Below are positions 14,906 to 25,772 of a stretch of DNA of 64,000 nt, in pieces. Position 1 is the first letter of the stretch; the number at the start of each line of letters is the position of its first letter. The position numbers and the translations under genes are program-made. This DNA comes from Micromonospora solifontis (GTDB taxonomy: Bacteria; Actinomycetota; Actinomycetes; Mycobacteriales; Micromonosporaceae), in NCBI RefSeq assembly GCF_003725545.1, contig NZ_RJLN01000008.1, positions 1 to 64,000 on the forward strand, read 5' to 3'. The notes beneath the pieces are model-generated. The model searched no databases and had not been told where the DNA came from. It saw nothing but the letters and a program-made list of their open reading frames with translations.

Positions 14906-15556
14906 TCAGGAGGTGGCGACCACGGCGCGGGACCGGTCCGCGGCGATCCGGATCGCCAGACCGGCCAGCACGCTGCCCATCACGTACCGCTGCACCTTCG
15001 CCCAGCCGGGTCGGCGGGTCAGGAACGCCGACACGCTGCCGGCGGTGAGCACGATCAGCCCGTTCACGGTCAGCGCGATGCCGATCTGGGTCAGCCCGAG
15101 CAGCAGGCTCTGCACCGCCAGGTGACCGCGCGCCGGCTCGATGAACTGCGGCAGCAGCGACACGTACAGGATCGCGATCTTCGGGTTCAACAGGTTGGTG
15201 ACCAGCCCCATGGTGAACAGCCGCCGCGGCCGGTCCGGCGGCAGCGGCGCCGGGGTGAACGCCGAGGTGCCGCCCGGGCGCAGCGTCCGCCACGCCAGCC
15301 ACAGCAGGTACGCCGCCCCGGCCAGCTTCACCGCCAGGTACAGCGGGGGCACCAGCACGAAGACCGTGGCGATCCCGGCGACCGCCGCGGCCAGGTAGAC
15401 CAGGAAGCCGACGGCCACCCCGAGCAGCGAGACCAGCCCGGCCCGGCGACCCTGGGTGACCGACCGGGACACCAGGTAGACCATGTTCGGTCCGGGCGTG
15501 AGCACCAGACCCAACGCCACCAGGGCGATACCCACCACCGCGCCGAGCGTGACCAC
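14906..15556 (-). CDS. LysE/RhtB family amino-acid exporter
   Basis: A 216-aa protein of about six membrane segments. It shows the family features TPGPNMVYLVSRSVTQGRRAG near the N-terminus (residues 20-40) and GAAYLLWLAWRTLR, then TNLLNPKIAIL in the middle. Members export amino acids or related metabolites, driven by proton motive force. The GTG at 15556 is supported by GGGGAGGAC just upstream. It is convergent with the GH42 gene, with only six bases between stops. Substrate not predictable. Confidence 0.85.
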   Translation of the reverse strand: MVTLGAVVGIALVALGLVLTPGPNMVYLVSRSVTQGRRAGLVSLLGVAVGFLVYLAAAVAGIATVFVLVPPLYLAVKLAGAAYLLWLAWRTLRPGGTSAFTPAPLPPDRPRRLFTMGLVTNLLNPKIAILYVSLLPQFIEPARGHLAVQSLLLGLTQIGIALTVNGLIVLTAGSVSAFLTRRPGWAKVQRYVMGSVLAGLAIRIAADRSRAVVATS

Positions 15557-15778
15557 CCGTCCTCCCCAGGGTCGACCTCACCCGGGACCCTACGCCGGCC
15601 CGGCCGCCCGGCCCGCCAACGACGGGGGTGACCGGCACCACCCCGTGCCCGCACCGTGCCCGGTGGTCTGCCCTGGCGGGGCCGGTCCGTTACGCTCGCC
15701 GGCATGACCGGCGCCTCGAGTGGGTACGGGCGCGACGAGAAACCGCGGATCGTCCGCAGACGAGAGGCAGACCACAAC

Positions 15779-17071
15779 ATGACGGCGGTATCAGGCCAGC
15801 GGCCCACTGCTGCGGATCCGGCGGTCGCCGGACAGGGAGCGGATGAGGATCTGCGGGCACTGTTCGGGCAGTCCACCGCCGTGTTCGCGTCGCTCGCGGG
15901 GCCCACCCACCTGGTGGAGGCGGCGAACCCGGCGTTCTTCGCCGCCATCGGCGAGGAACGGGCCCGTACCGGGGTCGCACTCCAGGAGCTGATGCCCGAA
16001 CTGGCCGGCCAGGGCTTCATCGCGCTACTGGACCAGGTCTATCGCACGGGCGAGCCCTACACCGGCCGGGACGTCCGGGTCGTGCTGGGCGCCGGCCCGC
16101 ACGCCCGGGAGACGTACTTCGACTTCACCTACGAGCCGCGCCGGGACGCCGACGGCACCGTGACCGGGATCCGGGTGATCGGCGTGGAGACCACCCAGGT
16201 CAAGCACGCCCAATGGCTGATGACCGAACACCGGGCCCTGCTGGAGCAGATCGCCCGTCAGGCGCCGCTGACCGAGGTGCTCGACGGGATGGCCCGCTGT
16301 ATCGAGAATCTCGCGCCGCAGGAGGTGCTGGTCTCCGTCCTGCTCGCCGATTCCGACGGCGGGCACCTGCGCCACGGCGCCGCGCCCAGCCTGCCCGACT
16401 TCTACAACCAGGCCATCGACGGGATCGCCACCGGTGAAGGCGTGGGCTCCTGCGGCACCGCCGCCCACCGGCGGGAACCGGTCATCGTCACCGACATCGC
16501 CACCGACCCGTTCTGGACCGACTTCCGGGACCTGGCCGAGCGGGCCGGACTGGCCGCCTGCTGGTCCACGCCGATCCTGGCCCGGGACGGCAGCCTGCTG
16601 GGCACCTTCGCCATGTACCACCGCACCCCGCGCGTCCCGCAGGACACGGACCTGGCCCTCGCCCGGATCTTCACCGGCACCGCGGCCCTGGCCATCGAAC
16701 GCCACCACATCGAACAGGCGAAGGCGGCCGCCGACGCACGAGCCAGGGCAGCCCACGACGAGCTGGCCAAGGTGGTGCGCGCGGAGCGGGAACTGCGCGC
16801 CGAGGCCGAGCAGCGCGCCGCCACCGCCGCGGAACTCGCCGCCCGGATGCGCGCCGCCGCCGCCGCGCAGGCCGCCACCCCGCGCCCCGAGCGCTGCCAG
16901 CTCGGCGGTTCCGCCGGCTGCACCGCGCCGGCCGAGATCAAGCTCGCCGATTCGTGGGGCGACTCGGCGTGGGGCTGCCCCGCCCACGCCGAGGAAGCCA
17001 TCATCAACGTACGGTCGGTGTTCATCGCCAACGAAGAACTCGGCGGCCTGGTCGCCTACCTCAACCGCTGA
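15779..17071 (+). CDS. PAS-GAF sensor protein without an output domain
   Basis: A 430-aa soluble protein. A PAS domain (about residues 25-140, HLVEAANPAFFAAIGEE) is followed by a GAF domain (about 160-310, with GVGSCGTAAHRREPVIVTDIATDPFW). A long Ala/Glu/Arg coiled coil comes next, and a C-terminal segment with ERCQLGGSAGC and WGCPAH that may bind metal. No histidine kinase, phosphatase or GGDEF domain follows, so the output is unknown. I chose ATG 15779 because GAGAGG precedes it; an ATG at 15704 is in frame. It is a single gene, convergent with a DUF1232 gene. Confidence 0.8.
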   Translation: MTAVSGQRPTAADPAVAGQGADEDLRALFGQSTAVFASLAGPTHLVEAANPAFFAAIGEERARTGVALQELMPELAGQGFIALLDQVYRTGEPYTGRDVRVVLGAGPHARETYFDFTYEPRRDADGTVTGIRVIGVETTQVKHAQWLMTEHRALLEQIARQAPLTEVLDGMARCIENLAPQEVLVSVLLADSDGGHLRHGAAPSLPDFYNQAIDGIATGEGVGSCGTAAHRREPVIVTDIATDPFWTDFRDLAERAGLAACWSTPILARDGSLLGTFAMYHRTPRVPQDTDLALARIFTGTAALAIERHHIEQAKAAADARARAAHDELAKVVRAERELRAEAEQRAATAAELAARMRAAAAAQAATPRPERCQLGGSAGCTAPAEIKLADSWGDSAWGCPAHAEEAIINVRSVFIANEELGGLVAYLNR

Positions 17072-17092
17072 CCCGCGGCCGGCACGGCGAGG

Positions 17093-17488
17093 TCAATCCG
17101 CTGCCGGGCCGAGCAGGCGCAGCAGCAGCCGCGGCTCGCCGGGCCACGCGTCGAGCAGCACCTGCCGGGGCACCTGCCGGCCGGCGTACCGCAGCGCCAG
17201 GGCGACCACGACGATGTCGTCGAGCGGGCCGATGACGGGCAGGAACTCGGGGATCAGGTCAATCGGGCTGGCCACCCAGAGCCCGGCGACGACCACGGCC
17301 ACCTTCGCCCGGCGCGGCACCCGCGGATCCTTGCGCAGCCGGCGCACGGTGGTCAGACAGTCGGGGATGAACGCGGCCAGATCCCGCAGGATGCCCGGCG
17401 GCAGCCGCCGGGCCAGCAGCACCAGCAGCGCCCAGCTGGCCAGCAGGCAGGCGACCGCGACACCCAGCCAGGTCAGCCAGTCGCGCAC
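17093..17488 (-). CDS. DUF1232 (YkvA-like) small membrane protein
   Basis: A 131-aa protein with one N-terminal membrane segment (residues 4-25). The DUF1232 core follows: RVPRRAKVAVVVAGLWVASPIDLIPEF then GPLDDIVVVALALRY. The family is widespread but of unknown function. The GTG at 17488 has AAGGAG eight bases upstream, which decides the start. It is divergent from the DUF1992 gene. Confidence 0.82.
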   Translation of the reverse strand: MRDWLTWLGVAVACLLASWALLVLLARRLPPGILRDLAAFIPDCLTTVRRLRKDPRVPRRAKVAVVVAGLWVASPIDLIPEFLPVIGPLDDIVVVALALRYAGRQVPRQVLLDAWPGEPRLLLRLLGPAAD

Positions 17489-17629
17489 GCCGCTGCTCCT
17501 TCCCCTCGCCCGTCCAGCAGGAATGTACGCCGGGTCGCCGCCGCCCGCCGCTGGGGAATGAGCCGTCCGTCGGCTGCGCTGAGCAGGGGTCGGGACCGGC
17601 GGATACGGTGGGCGCGGGAGGTGACGGCG

Positions 17630-18109
17630 GTGACGTACGGCTGGGAGGCCGCGGTCGAGGCGCAGATCCGGGCGGCACAGGAGCGGGGCGAGTTCGACAA
17701 CCTGCCCGGCGCCGGCAAGCCGATCCCCGGGCGGGACCTGCCCTACGACGAGTCGTGGTGGATCAAGAGCTTCCTGGAGCGCGAGCAGCTCCCCACGGAC
17801 CTGCTGCTGCCCACCCCGCTGCTGCTGCGGCGCCGTGTCGAGCGGCTCCCCGACGAGGTGCGCGAGCTGCCCACCGAGGAGTCGGTGCGGGCCTGCGTCG
17901 CCGACCTGAACCGCGAGATCGTGGCCTGGCTGCGTACCCCGACCGGGCCGCGGGTGGCCGTCCGCCCGGTCAACGCCGACGACGCCGTACGCCGGTGGCG
18001 CGCCGACCGGGAACGGACGGCGGCCGAGCGGACCGCCGCCCCGGCGGCCGCGCCCACCGTCGTGGCCCGGCCGGCGCGGCGCTGGCGGCTGCCCTGGCGG
18101 CGGCGCTGA
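17630..18109 (+). CDS. DUF1992 (DnaJ-C28-like) protein
   Basis: A 159-aa soluble protein containing the DUF1992 signature IRAAQERGEFDNLPGAGKPIPG near the N-terminus, followed by DESWWIKSFLEREQLP. In eukaryotes this domain is fused to DnaJ; bacterial copies stand alone and have no proven role. The basic Ala/Arg-rich tail is variable. GTG 17630 is chosen because GGGAGG lies eight bases upstream. Its TGA forms the first bases of the long terminator stem shared with the convergent exporter gene. Confidence 0.82.
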   Translation: MTYGWEAAVEAQIRAAQERGEFDNLPGAGKPIPGRDLPYDESWWIKSFLEREQLPTDLLLPTPLLLRRRVERLPDEVRELPTEESVRACVADLNREIVAWLRTPTGPRVAVRPVNADDAVRRWRADRERTAAERTAAPAAAPTVVARPARRWRLPWRRR

Positions 18110-18167
18110 CGGTGCCGCTGGTGGGACCACCACCCCCGAGCCGGTGGTCCCACCAGCGGCACCGTCA
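18107..18167. terminator. 25-bp bidirectional terminator closed by two stop codons
   Basis: Bases 18107-18131 pair perfectly with 18143-18167 around an 11-base loop. The outermost three bases on each side are the TGA of the DUF1992 gene and the TGA (minus strand) of the exporter gene. No U-tract follows. Confidence 0.85.
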
Positions 18168-19595
18168 GGCGTCGGTCGGCCGGGTCACCGGCAGCATCAG
18201 CGCCGGCAGCACGGCGACCAGCGTGAAGCCGAGCACCCACCAGAACGTGGCCCCGAACGCGGCGGCCCGCCCGACCGGGTCGAGCTGCCCGGGCGGGACG
18301 TGCGTGGCGAGCTGCCGCTGCACGACGACCGCGAGCACCGCCCCGCCGAACGCCCCGCCGAGCTGCTGGAAGATCCGGATCGCGCTGGTCGCCCGGGCGA
18401 TCGCCGACGGTGCCAGCCCCCGGTACGGGCTGGCCAGCACCGGCACGATGGTGGCGCCCATGCCGACGCCGCTGACCACGAGCACACCGGCGAGCAGCAG
18501 CTGGCTGGTGTCGGCGGTCACCCGGGTGTAGGTGAGCGTCCCGACGGCGGCCACCGCCAGGCCGGCCAGCACGATCGGCCGGGGACCGATCCGGTCGGTG
18601 AGGCGCCCGGCGGTGATCAGGCCGACCGCCATGCCAACGCCCTGCGGGGCGAGCAGCAGCCCGGCGTGCAGCGCGGACGCCCCCCGTACCTGCTGCTGGT
18701 AGAGCGGCAGCAGGATGATCGCGCCGAACAGCGCGATGCCGGAGAGGAACACCACCGCCGCACAGGCGGCGAAGGCCCGGTCGGCGAGCAGCCGCAGGTC
18801 GATCAGCGGCTCCCGCCGGGCGCGCAGGGCGTGCAGGATGAAGCCGACCAGCAGGGCGAGTCCGAGGCCGAGGGCGGCGAGCACCGCCGGGTCGTCGAAG
18901 CGACCGTACCGGCCGGCCTCGGCGAGGCCGTAGACCACGGCGGCGCAGCCGGGCGGCAGCAGGGCCAGGCCGAGCAGGTCCAGTGGCGCGGCGCCGGCGG
19001 GCCGGGCGTCGGGCAGCACCCGTCGGGCCAGCAGCAGCCCGGCCAGGCAGACCGGCACGTTGACGAAGAAGATCCAGCGCCAGTTCAGGTCGGTGACGAT
19101 GAGCCCGCCGAGGACCGGGCCGAGGACCGGGCCGAGCATGGCCGGGATGCCGATGGCGGCCATCACCCGGCCGAGCCGGTCGGGCCCAGCGGCCTGGGCG
19201 AGGATGGTCTGCGCCAGGGGTACGAGCATGCCGCCGCCGACCCCCTGCACCACCCGGAACGCGATCAGGCTGCCGGCGGACCAGGCGAACCCCGACAGCA
19301 GCGAGCCGAGCAGGAACCCGGCCAGGCTGAACGTCCAGAGCGCCCGGGTGCCGTACCGGTCGGCGGCCCAGCCGGTCAGCGGGATCATCGTGGTCATCGC
19401 GAGCAGGTAGCCGGTGCCCACCCACTGGATGGTGGACAGGCCGGTGTCGAATTCGCGGAGCAACGTGTTGACCGCGACGTTGGTCATGGTGGCGTCGAGC
19501 TGTACGGCGAACGCGCCCAGCATGACCACCCCGACGAGCCGGAGCAGGTCCCGCGGGATGCCGGCGGGTGCCGGCGGTTGCACGGTCTGGTCCAT
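18165..19595 (-). CDS. DHA2 family (EmrB/QacA) multidrug MFS exporter
   Basis: A 476-aa protein with about fourteen membrane segments. It carries the DHA2 signatures LDATMTNVAVNTLLREF in helix 1, GWAADRYGTR (motif A), RVVQGVGGGMLVP (motif B) and the antiporter motif C, GPVLGPVLGG. It likely expels toxic organic compounds in exchange for protons. The ATG at 19595 follows GAGGAGTGGACGGGG. The operator 19618-19634 sits immediately upstream and matches one upstream of the adjacent TetR gene, so it is probably induced by its own substrate. Confidence 0.88.
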   Translation of the reverse strand: MDQTVQPPAPAGIPRDLLRLVGVVMLGAFAVQLDATMTNVAVNTLLREFDTGLSTIQWVGTGYLLAMTTMIPLTGWAADRYGTRALWTFSLAGFLLGSLLSGFAWSAGSLIAFRVVQGVGGGMLVPLAQTILAQAAGPDRLGRVMAAIGIPAMLGPVLGPVLGGLIVTDLNWRWIFFVNVPVCLAGLLLARRVLPDARPAGAAPLDLLGLALLPPGCAAVVYGLAEAGRYGRFDDPAVLAALGLGLALLVGFILHALRARREPLIDLRLLADRAFAACAAVVFLSGIALFGAIILLPLYQQQVRGASALHAGLLLAPQGVGMAVGLITAGRLTDRIGPRPIVLAGLAVAAVGTLTYTRVTADTSQLLLAGVLVVSGVGMGATIVPVLASPYRGLAPSAIARATSAIRIFQQLGGAFGGAVLAVVVQRQLATHVPPGQLDPVGRAAAFGATFWWVLGFTLVAVLPALMLPVTRPTDA

Positions 19596-19617
19596 CCCCG
19601 TCCACTCCTCACGTCTG

Positions 19618-19634
19618 CGGTAAATGCTTACTGC
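19618..19634. promoter_or_regulatory. TetR operator upstream of the DHA2 exporter
   Basis: CGGTAAATGCTTACTGC contains GTAA-N4-TTAC. Its reverse complement, GCAGTAAGCATTTACCG, differs from the copy at 20269-20285 by one base. Confidence 0.75.
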
Positions 19635-19674
19635 GGCCGGTGCGACTGCGCCGCCTACGCCCTGGGTGGGGGAG

Positions 19675-20268
19675 TCAGCGACCCGGAACGGGCCCGGTCA
19701 TACCGTCCAGCAACTGCCCGACCACCCGGTCCCGCAGCGCGGGGCCACCGGCGGGCTCGGCCGCGGCCGCGAACGGGGGAGCGAAGATCTGCCACGACAC
19801 CACCGCACCCATGGCGGTGGCGTACGCGACCTCGAACGGGCAGTCGGCCCGGAAGACCCCGTCCTGCTGGCCGCGCTCGTACAGCTCGCGGATGGCCTTC
19901 GGAAGCTGGTCGGCGGTGGGCAGGGACAGCGACCGGGCCCCACTGAGCGACTCGTGCAGCATCAGCGCGAGCAGTCGGGGTCGGGAGCGCAGGATGTCGA
20001 AGAACCCGGCGAAGGCGGCGCGCATCCCGTCGTACGGACCGAGCGCGGCGGCCCGCTCCAGCACCGGCGCCCAGGCGGATCCCAGCCCGGCGCGCTGCTC
20101 GTCGATGACCGCCGCGTAGAGCCCCTCCTTGCTGCCGAAGTGGTGATAGATCATGCGCTCGTTGACGCCCGCGCGCTTGACGATCGCCTGCACCCGGGTG
20201 CCGTGCAGCCCGGTGCGGGCGAACTCCTCCGCCGCGGCGTCGAGCAGGGCGGCCCGGCTGTCACTCAC
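19675..20268 (-). CDS. TetR family regulator of the DHA2 exporter
   Basis: A 197-aa protein. The TetR helix-turn-helix spans residues 5-52 (LLDAAAEEFARTGLHGTRVQAIVKRAGVNERMIYHHFGSKEGLYAAV), followed by a TetR C-terminal domain. The GTG at 20268 directly abuts the operator 20269-20285, so bound repressor would cover its own start. The exporter gene follows 79 bases downstream with the same operator. This is the standard arrangement for a drug-responsive local repressor. Confidence 0.85.
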   Translation of the reverse strand: MSDSRAALLDAAAEEFARTGLHGTRVQAIVKRAGVNERMIYHHFGSKEGLYAAVIDEQRAGLGSAWAPVLERAAALGPYDGMRAAFAGFFDILRSRPRLLALMLHESLSGARSLSLPTADQLPKAIRELYERGQQDGVFRADCPFEVAYATAMGAVVSWQIFAPPFAAAAEPAGGPALRDRVVGQLLDGMTGPVPGR

Positions 20269-20285
20269 GCAGTAAGTATTTACCG
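20269..20285. promoter_or_regulatory. TetR autoregulatory operator
   Basis: GCAGTAAGTATTTACCG abuts the GTG start of the TetR gene and matches the exporter operator at 16 of 17 bases. Confidence 0.75.
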
Positions 20286-20500
20286 AACGTCGTCGCCCAT
20301 GCAACCCCCGTCGCCGGAAGGCCCCGGCCGCCGTGGTCCTCGACGTGTCGCATCCCGGTCCACACGCCGCCAGGAACAGCCCGCCATGCCGCAACCGGAC
20401 TCGATCACCTGTCGGCCCCGGCGCGTCCCGCCCGGCCGGCCCGGCCGGAACCTCGGTCTGCGGCAGTCCGAGGCATCCGTGGCCGGCGAGGCCGCGACAT
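20286..20500. other. Non-coding flank left of the transposon
   Basis: No convincing gene or motif is seen between the TetR promoter and the transposon end. The last five bases, GACAT (20496-20500), are one copy of the target duplication. Confidence 0.5.
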
Positions 20501-20548
20501 GGCCCCGCGCTTGGGTCGCTGCCCCAGCCCGCCATATATTCGATCTTG
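20501..20548 (+). repeat. Tn3 left terminal inverted repeat
   Basis: It begins GGCCCCGCGCTTGGGT at the outer end and ends GATCTTG at the inner end. It matches the reverse complement of 26134-26181 at 44 of 48 bases. Confidence 0.88.
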
Positions 20549-20568
20549 AGTGATGCTGGCCGTCGGGG

Positions 20569-20672
20569 TGTCCGTTAGCCGAACCCTCAACGGACACGGG
20601 CCGTGGCGCGAAACGCGCCTACCAGCGACGGGCGTTGTCACAGATAGGGTGTCCGGTGATCTGTCCGGTGAT
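20569..20672 (+). promoter_or_regulatory. Putative res site for the resolvase
   Basis: TGTCCG-N16-CGGACA (20569-20596) has the 28-bp length and TGTC/GACA ends of Tn3/gamma-delta resolvase subsite I, with arms extendable to 9 bp. Downstream, TGTCCGGTGAT occurs twice at 20650 and 20662, which could be half-sites of subsites II and III. The resolvase GTG is at 20699. Confidence 0.65.
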
Positions 20673-20698
20673 GGGGGGCTATCCGTTACGCTGCGGCC

Positions 20699-21295
20699 GT
20701 GACCGCTGTGCTGATCGGATATGCCCGCTGCTCCAATGACAAGCAGGACCTGGAAGCAAACCGGCAGATCTTGCTCGACCTTGGGGTGCCGGCCGAGCGG
20801 ATCTACCTCGACCGGACGTATTCCGGCACCACCCGAGACCGGCCTGGCTTGGACCAGGCCCTCGCCGCCGTGCGGACCGGCGACACCCTGGTGGTGCCCA
20901 AGCTGGACCGGCTTGCCCGGTCCGTGCCGGACGCCCGGCAGATCGGTGACTCCCTCGCAGCGCGCAGCATCCGGCTGCAGCTGGGCACGATGGTCTACGA
21001 CCCGACCGACCCGATGGGCAAGATGTTCTTCAACATTCTGGCCACCTTCGCCGAGTTCGAGGTCGACCTGCTGCGGATGCGGACCCGGGAGGGCATGGCC
21101 ATCGCCCGGGCCAAGGGCAAACTCAAGGGCCGGGCGCCGAAGCTGTCGGCCGCCCGGCAGGCGCATCTGCTCAAGCTGTATGCCGCCGGGGAGCACACCG
21201 TCGCCGAGCTGGCGGAGCTGTTCGAGGTGTCGCGGCAGACGGTGTACCGGGTGTTGGAGCGTACCCGGGCCGCCGCGACGACGGCCGTGGCGTGA
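20699..21295 (+). CDS. tnpR: Tn3-type serine resolvase
   Basis: A 198-aa serine recombinase. The catalytic motif YARCSNDKQDLEAN places the nucleophile at Ser12. The typical KLDRLARSVPDARQ and FAEFEVDLLRMRTREGMAIARAKG follow, then a C-terminal helix-turn-helix (AELAELFEVSRQTVYRVL). It resolves cointegrates at the adjacent res site. The GTG at 20699 is the only start that includes the full N-terminal strand. It faces the transposase gene, with 59 bases between stops. All key residues look intact, unlike the transposase. Confidence 0.93.
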   Translation: MTAVLIGYARCSNDKQDLEANRQILLDLGVPAERIYLDRTYSGTTRDRPGLDQALAAVRTGDTLVVPKLDRLARSVPDARQIGDSLAARSIRLQLGTMVYDPTDPMGKMFFNILATFAEFEVDLLRMRTREGMAIARAKGKLKGRAPKLSAARQAHLLKLYAAGEHTVAELAELFEVSRQTVYRVLERTRAAATTAVA

Positions 21296-21354
21296 TCGTC
21301 CCCGATGCCGTGGGCCGATCGGGTGGCGGCTGGCGCTGGAGCCCTGCCGGAGGC

Positions 21355-24270
<2,916 letters not shown>

Positions 24271-24372
24271 CACGACACCCTGGCAGACGGCGATCCGCCC
24301 ACCACACCCGGCCGGGACACCCGTCGATACGCTGACCACGACACCCGGCCGGGCCGACACGAAGGATGACGC

Positions 24373-24744
24373 ATGCGCAGGTGGGTACGGTACGAAGCGC
24401 CGATCATGGTCTGCGTCGAACTCGGCGACGACGGCTACACCGGAAAGGTCGTCACCGTCGTGCTCGGCGACGAACACGACGACCTCAACCTCGCCCGCGA
24501 CTACCGCGGCCACTTCCTCATCTACGACGAGACGATGGAACGCGTCTCCGTCGACGAACGCGCCGCCACCCGCGCAGTCACCATCGCCGAGCACCGCGAA
24601 TGGCCCGACCGGCTCGACTAGGACGAAGGCCCCGACGCCCTGCGCTACCCCGACCTCTACGACCCCGCCGCGCCCGACACCGACGGCGATGAGGACGACG
24701 ACCTCGAACCCCTCGGCCTCCACGACCGCGACGCCGTCGGCTGA
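24373..24744 (+). pseudogene. Small acidic cargo gene split by an in-frame amber codon
   Basis: From ATG 24373, 82 codons end at TAG 24619-24621. The same frame continues for 40 codons with the same strong codon bias ([15 protein letters not shown], then [14 protein letters not shown]) to TGA 24742. The original product would be about 123 aa with a very acidic tail. It starts 102 bases from the transposase GTG on the opposite strand, so it is likely a native transposon gene. The amber may be a mutation, or may be read through or act as a regulated stop. The function is unknown. As it stands, the 82-aa N-terminal part could still be made. Confidence 0.6.
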
Positions 24745-24784
24745 CCCGTCGTTCCGGCGCGAAGCCAGGCAGGATTGGATCTAC

Positions 24785-24837
24785 CTAATCCGAAAATGAC
24801 CATGCCGAGACGTGCGGCATGGTCATTTTCGGATTAG
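24785..24837. terminator. 23-bp perfect hairpin between convergent cargo genes
   Basis: Arms 24785-24807 and 24815-24837 (outer CTAATCCGAAAATGACC) pair perfectly around a 7-base loop. It lies between the acidic-protein gene and the cold-shock-like gene and can terminate both. The A/T-rich core differs from the GC-rich terminators elsewhere in the window, in keeping with a foreign origin. Confidence 0.65.
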
Positions 24838-24871
24838 AGCATGGGCGCGGACGCAACCGCGACGGCTCCGG

Positions 24872-25108
24872 TCACAGGGCAGTGACCTCGACTGCCCGGG
24901 CGGGGTAACCGTCCTGGCCTGGAATTTCGTAGTGGCACCGCACCCGCTGGCCCGGCGTCAGGCTCCGGTACTCGGTCGGCCCGGCGACGATCGCACTGAA
25001 GTGGACCCAAGCGGTCAGATCGACGTGATCGAGAGCGACAGTTCCCCAGCCCTCTTCGTTGTGCCAGGTTCTCACCACGCCGGTGTCCTGCAGGCCCTCG
25101 TCGCTCAT
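24872..25108 (-). CDS. Cold-shock-domain-like small protein
   Basis: A 78-aa protein resembling a divergent cold-shock domain. GVVRTWHNEEGWGTVAL corresponds to the RNP1 region (usually G-x-V-x-W-F-N-x-x-x-G-F-G-F-I). AWVHFSAI corresponds to RNP2, and YRSLTPGQRVRCHYE to the last strands. It probably binds single-stranded RNA or DNA. ATG 25108 gives the usual short N-terminus; no clear ribosome-binding site is seen, and an upstream ATG (25144) is in frame. It is transposon cargo, 79 bases downstream of the secreted-protein gene on the same strand. Confidence 0.7.
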   Translation of the reverse strand: MSDEGLQDTGVVRTWHNEEGWGTVALDHVDLTAWVHFSAIVAGPTEYRSLTPGQRVRCHYEIPGQDGYPARAVEVTAL

Positions 25109-25187
25109 AGACGCAACGGTACCGATCCGACGGGGGCCGGGCACGGCACCTGCCGTGCCCGGCCCCCACGGATTGCAGGCCGCTGGG

Positions 25188-25772
25188 TCACACCCAGGTG
25201 ATGACCCAGTTCCACTGGGCGGTGAGCGTGCCGTTGCCGCCGCCGCCGACGTTGTGCCGGAAGGCGAACGTGATGATGGTGTGGTAGGAGCACGAGGTGG
25301 TCAGGCTGCCCCGGCTGCCGTGGAACACGTAGGTGGGGGCGACGATGTGCTGGCCGTAGTTGGTCACCTTGGAGCTGCCGCAGTACAGATCAGCGTTCTC
25401 GGTGACGTTCCCGACGATGATCGAGCGCATGTAGGACGACAGCTGGTAGCCCCATGCCTCGCTCAGCGTGCTGCCGTAGGTGATCTGCTCGGAGCCGCTG
25501 CCGTTACCGTCACCGAACGACCATGACGGTGCCTGCGGGGTGAAGGCATGACTGCCCGTCGGTGGGAAGGCCATCGGCGTGGCACCCGAGGTGCCTGGTG
25601 CCCTCTGGCCGTCGAGGGTCAGCACGCTGCTGAATCCGGCCACGCTGACGACGGGCTGCTTCGCCGGGGCCGCCTTGGCCGCGCTCCATGGCGTGGCGGC
25701 GATGACGCACGCGATCGCCGCCACGAGCGCCATCAGCAGGCGCGGCACTACCCTTGGATACGTCCGTTGCAT
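25188..25772 (-). CDS. Secreted protein of unknown function (transposon cargo)
   Basis: A 194-aa protein with a clear signal peptide (about residues 1-34: basic RTYPRVVPR, hydrophobic LLMALVAAIACVIAA, cleavage after AAKA). The mature part is rich in Ser, Thr, Gly and aromatics, predicted beta-rich, with two Cys (ADLYCGSS, TTSCSYH) that could form a disulfide. I do not recognise the family. The start is fixed by AGGAGG five bases before ATG 25772. It is the first of two minus-strand cargo genes near the right end of the element. Confidence 0.72.
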   Translation of the reverse strand: MQRTYPRVVPRLLMALVAAIACVIAATPWSAAKAAPAKQPVVSVAGFSSVLTLDGQRAPGTSGATPMAFPPTGSHAFTPQAPSWSFGDGNGSGSEQITYGSTLSEAWGYQLSSYMRSIIVGNVTENADLYCGSSKVTNYGQHIVAPTYVFHGSRGSLTTSCSYHTIITFAFRHNVGGGGNGTLTAQWNWVITWV

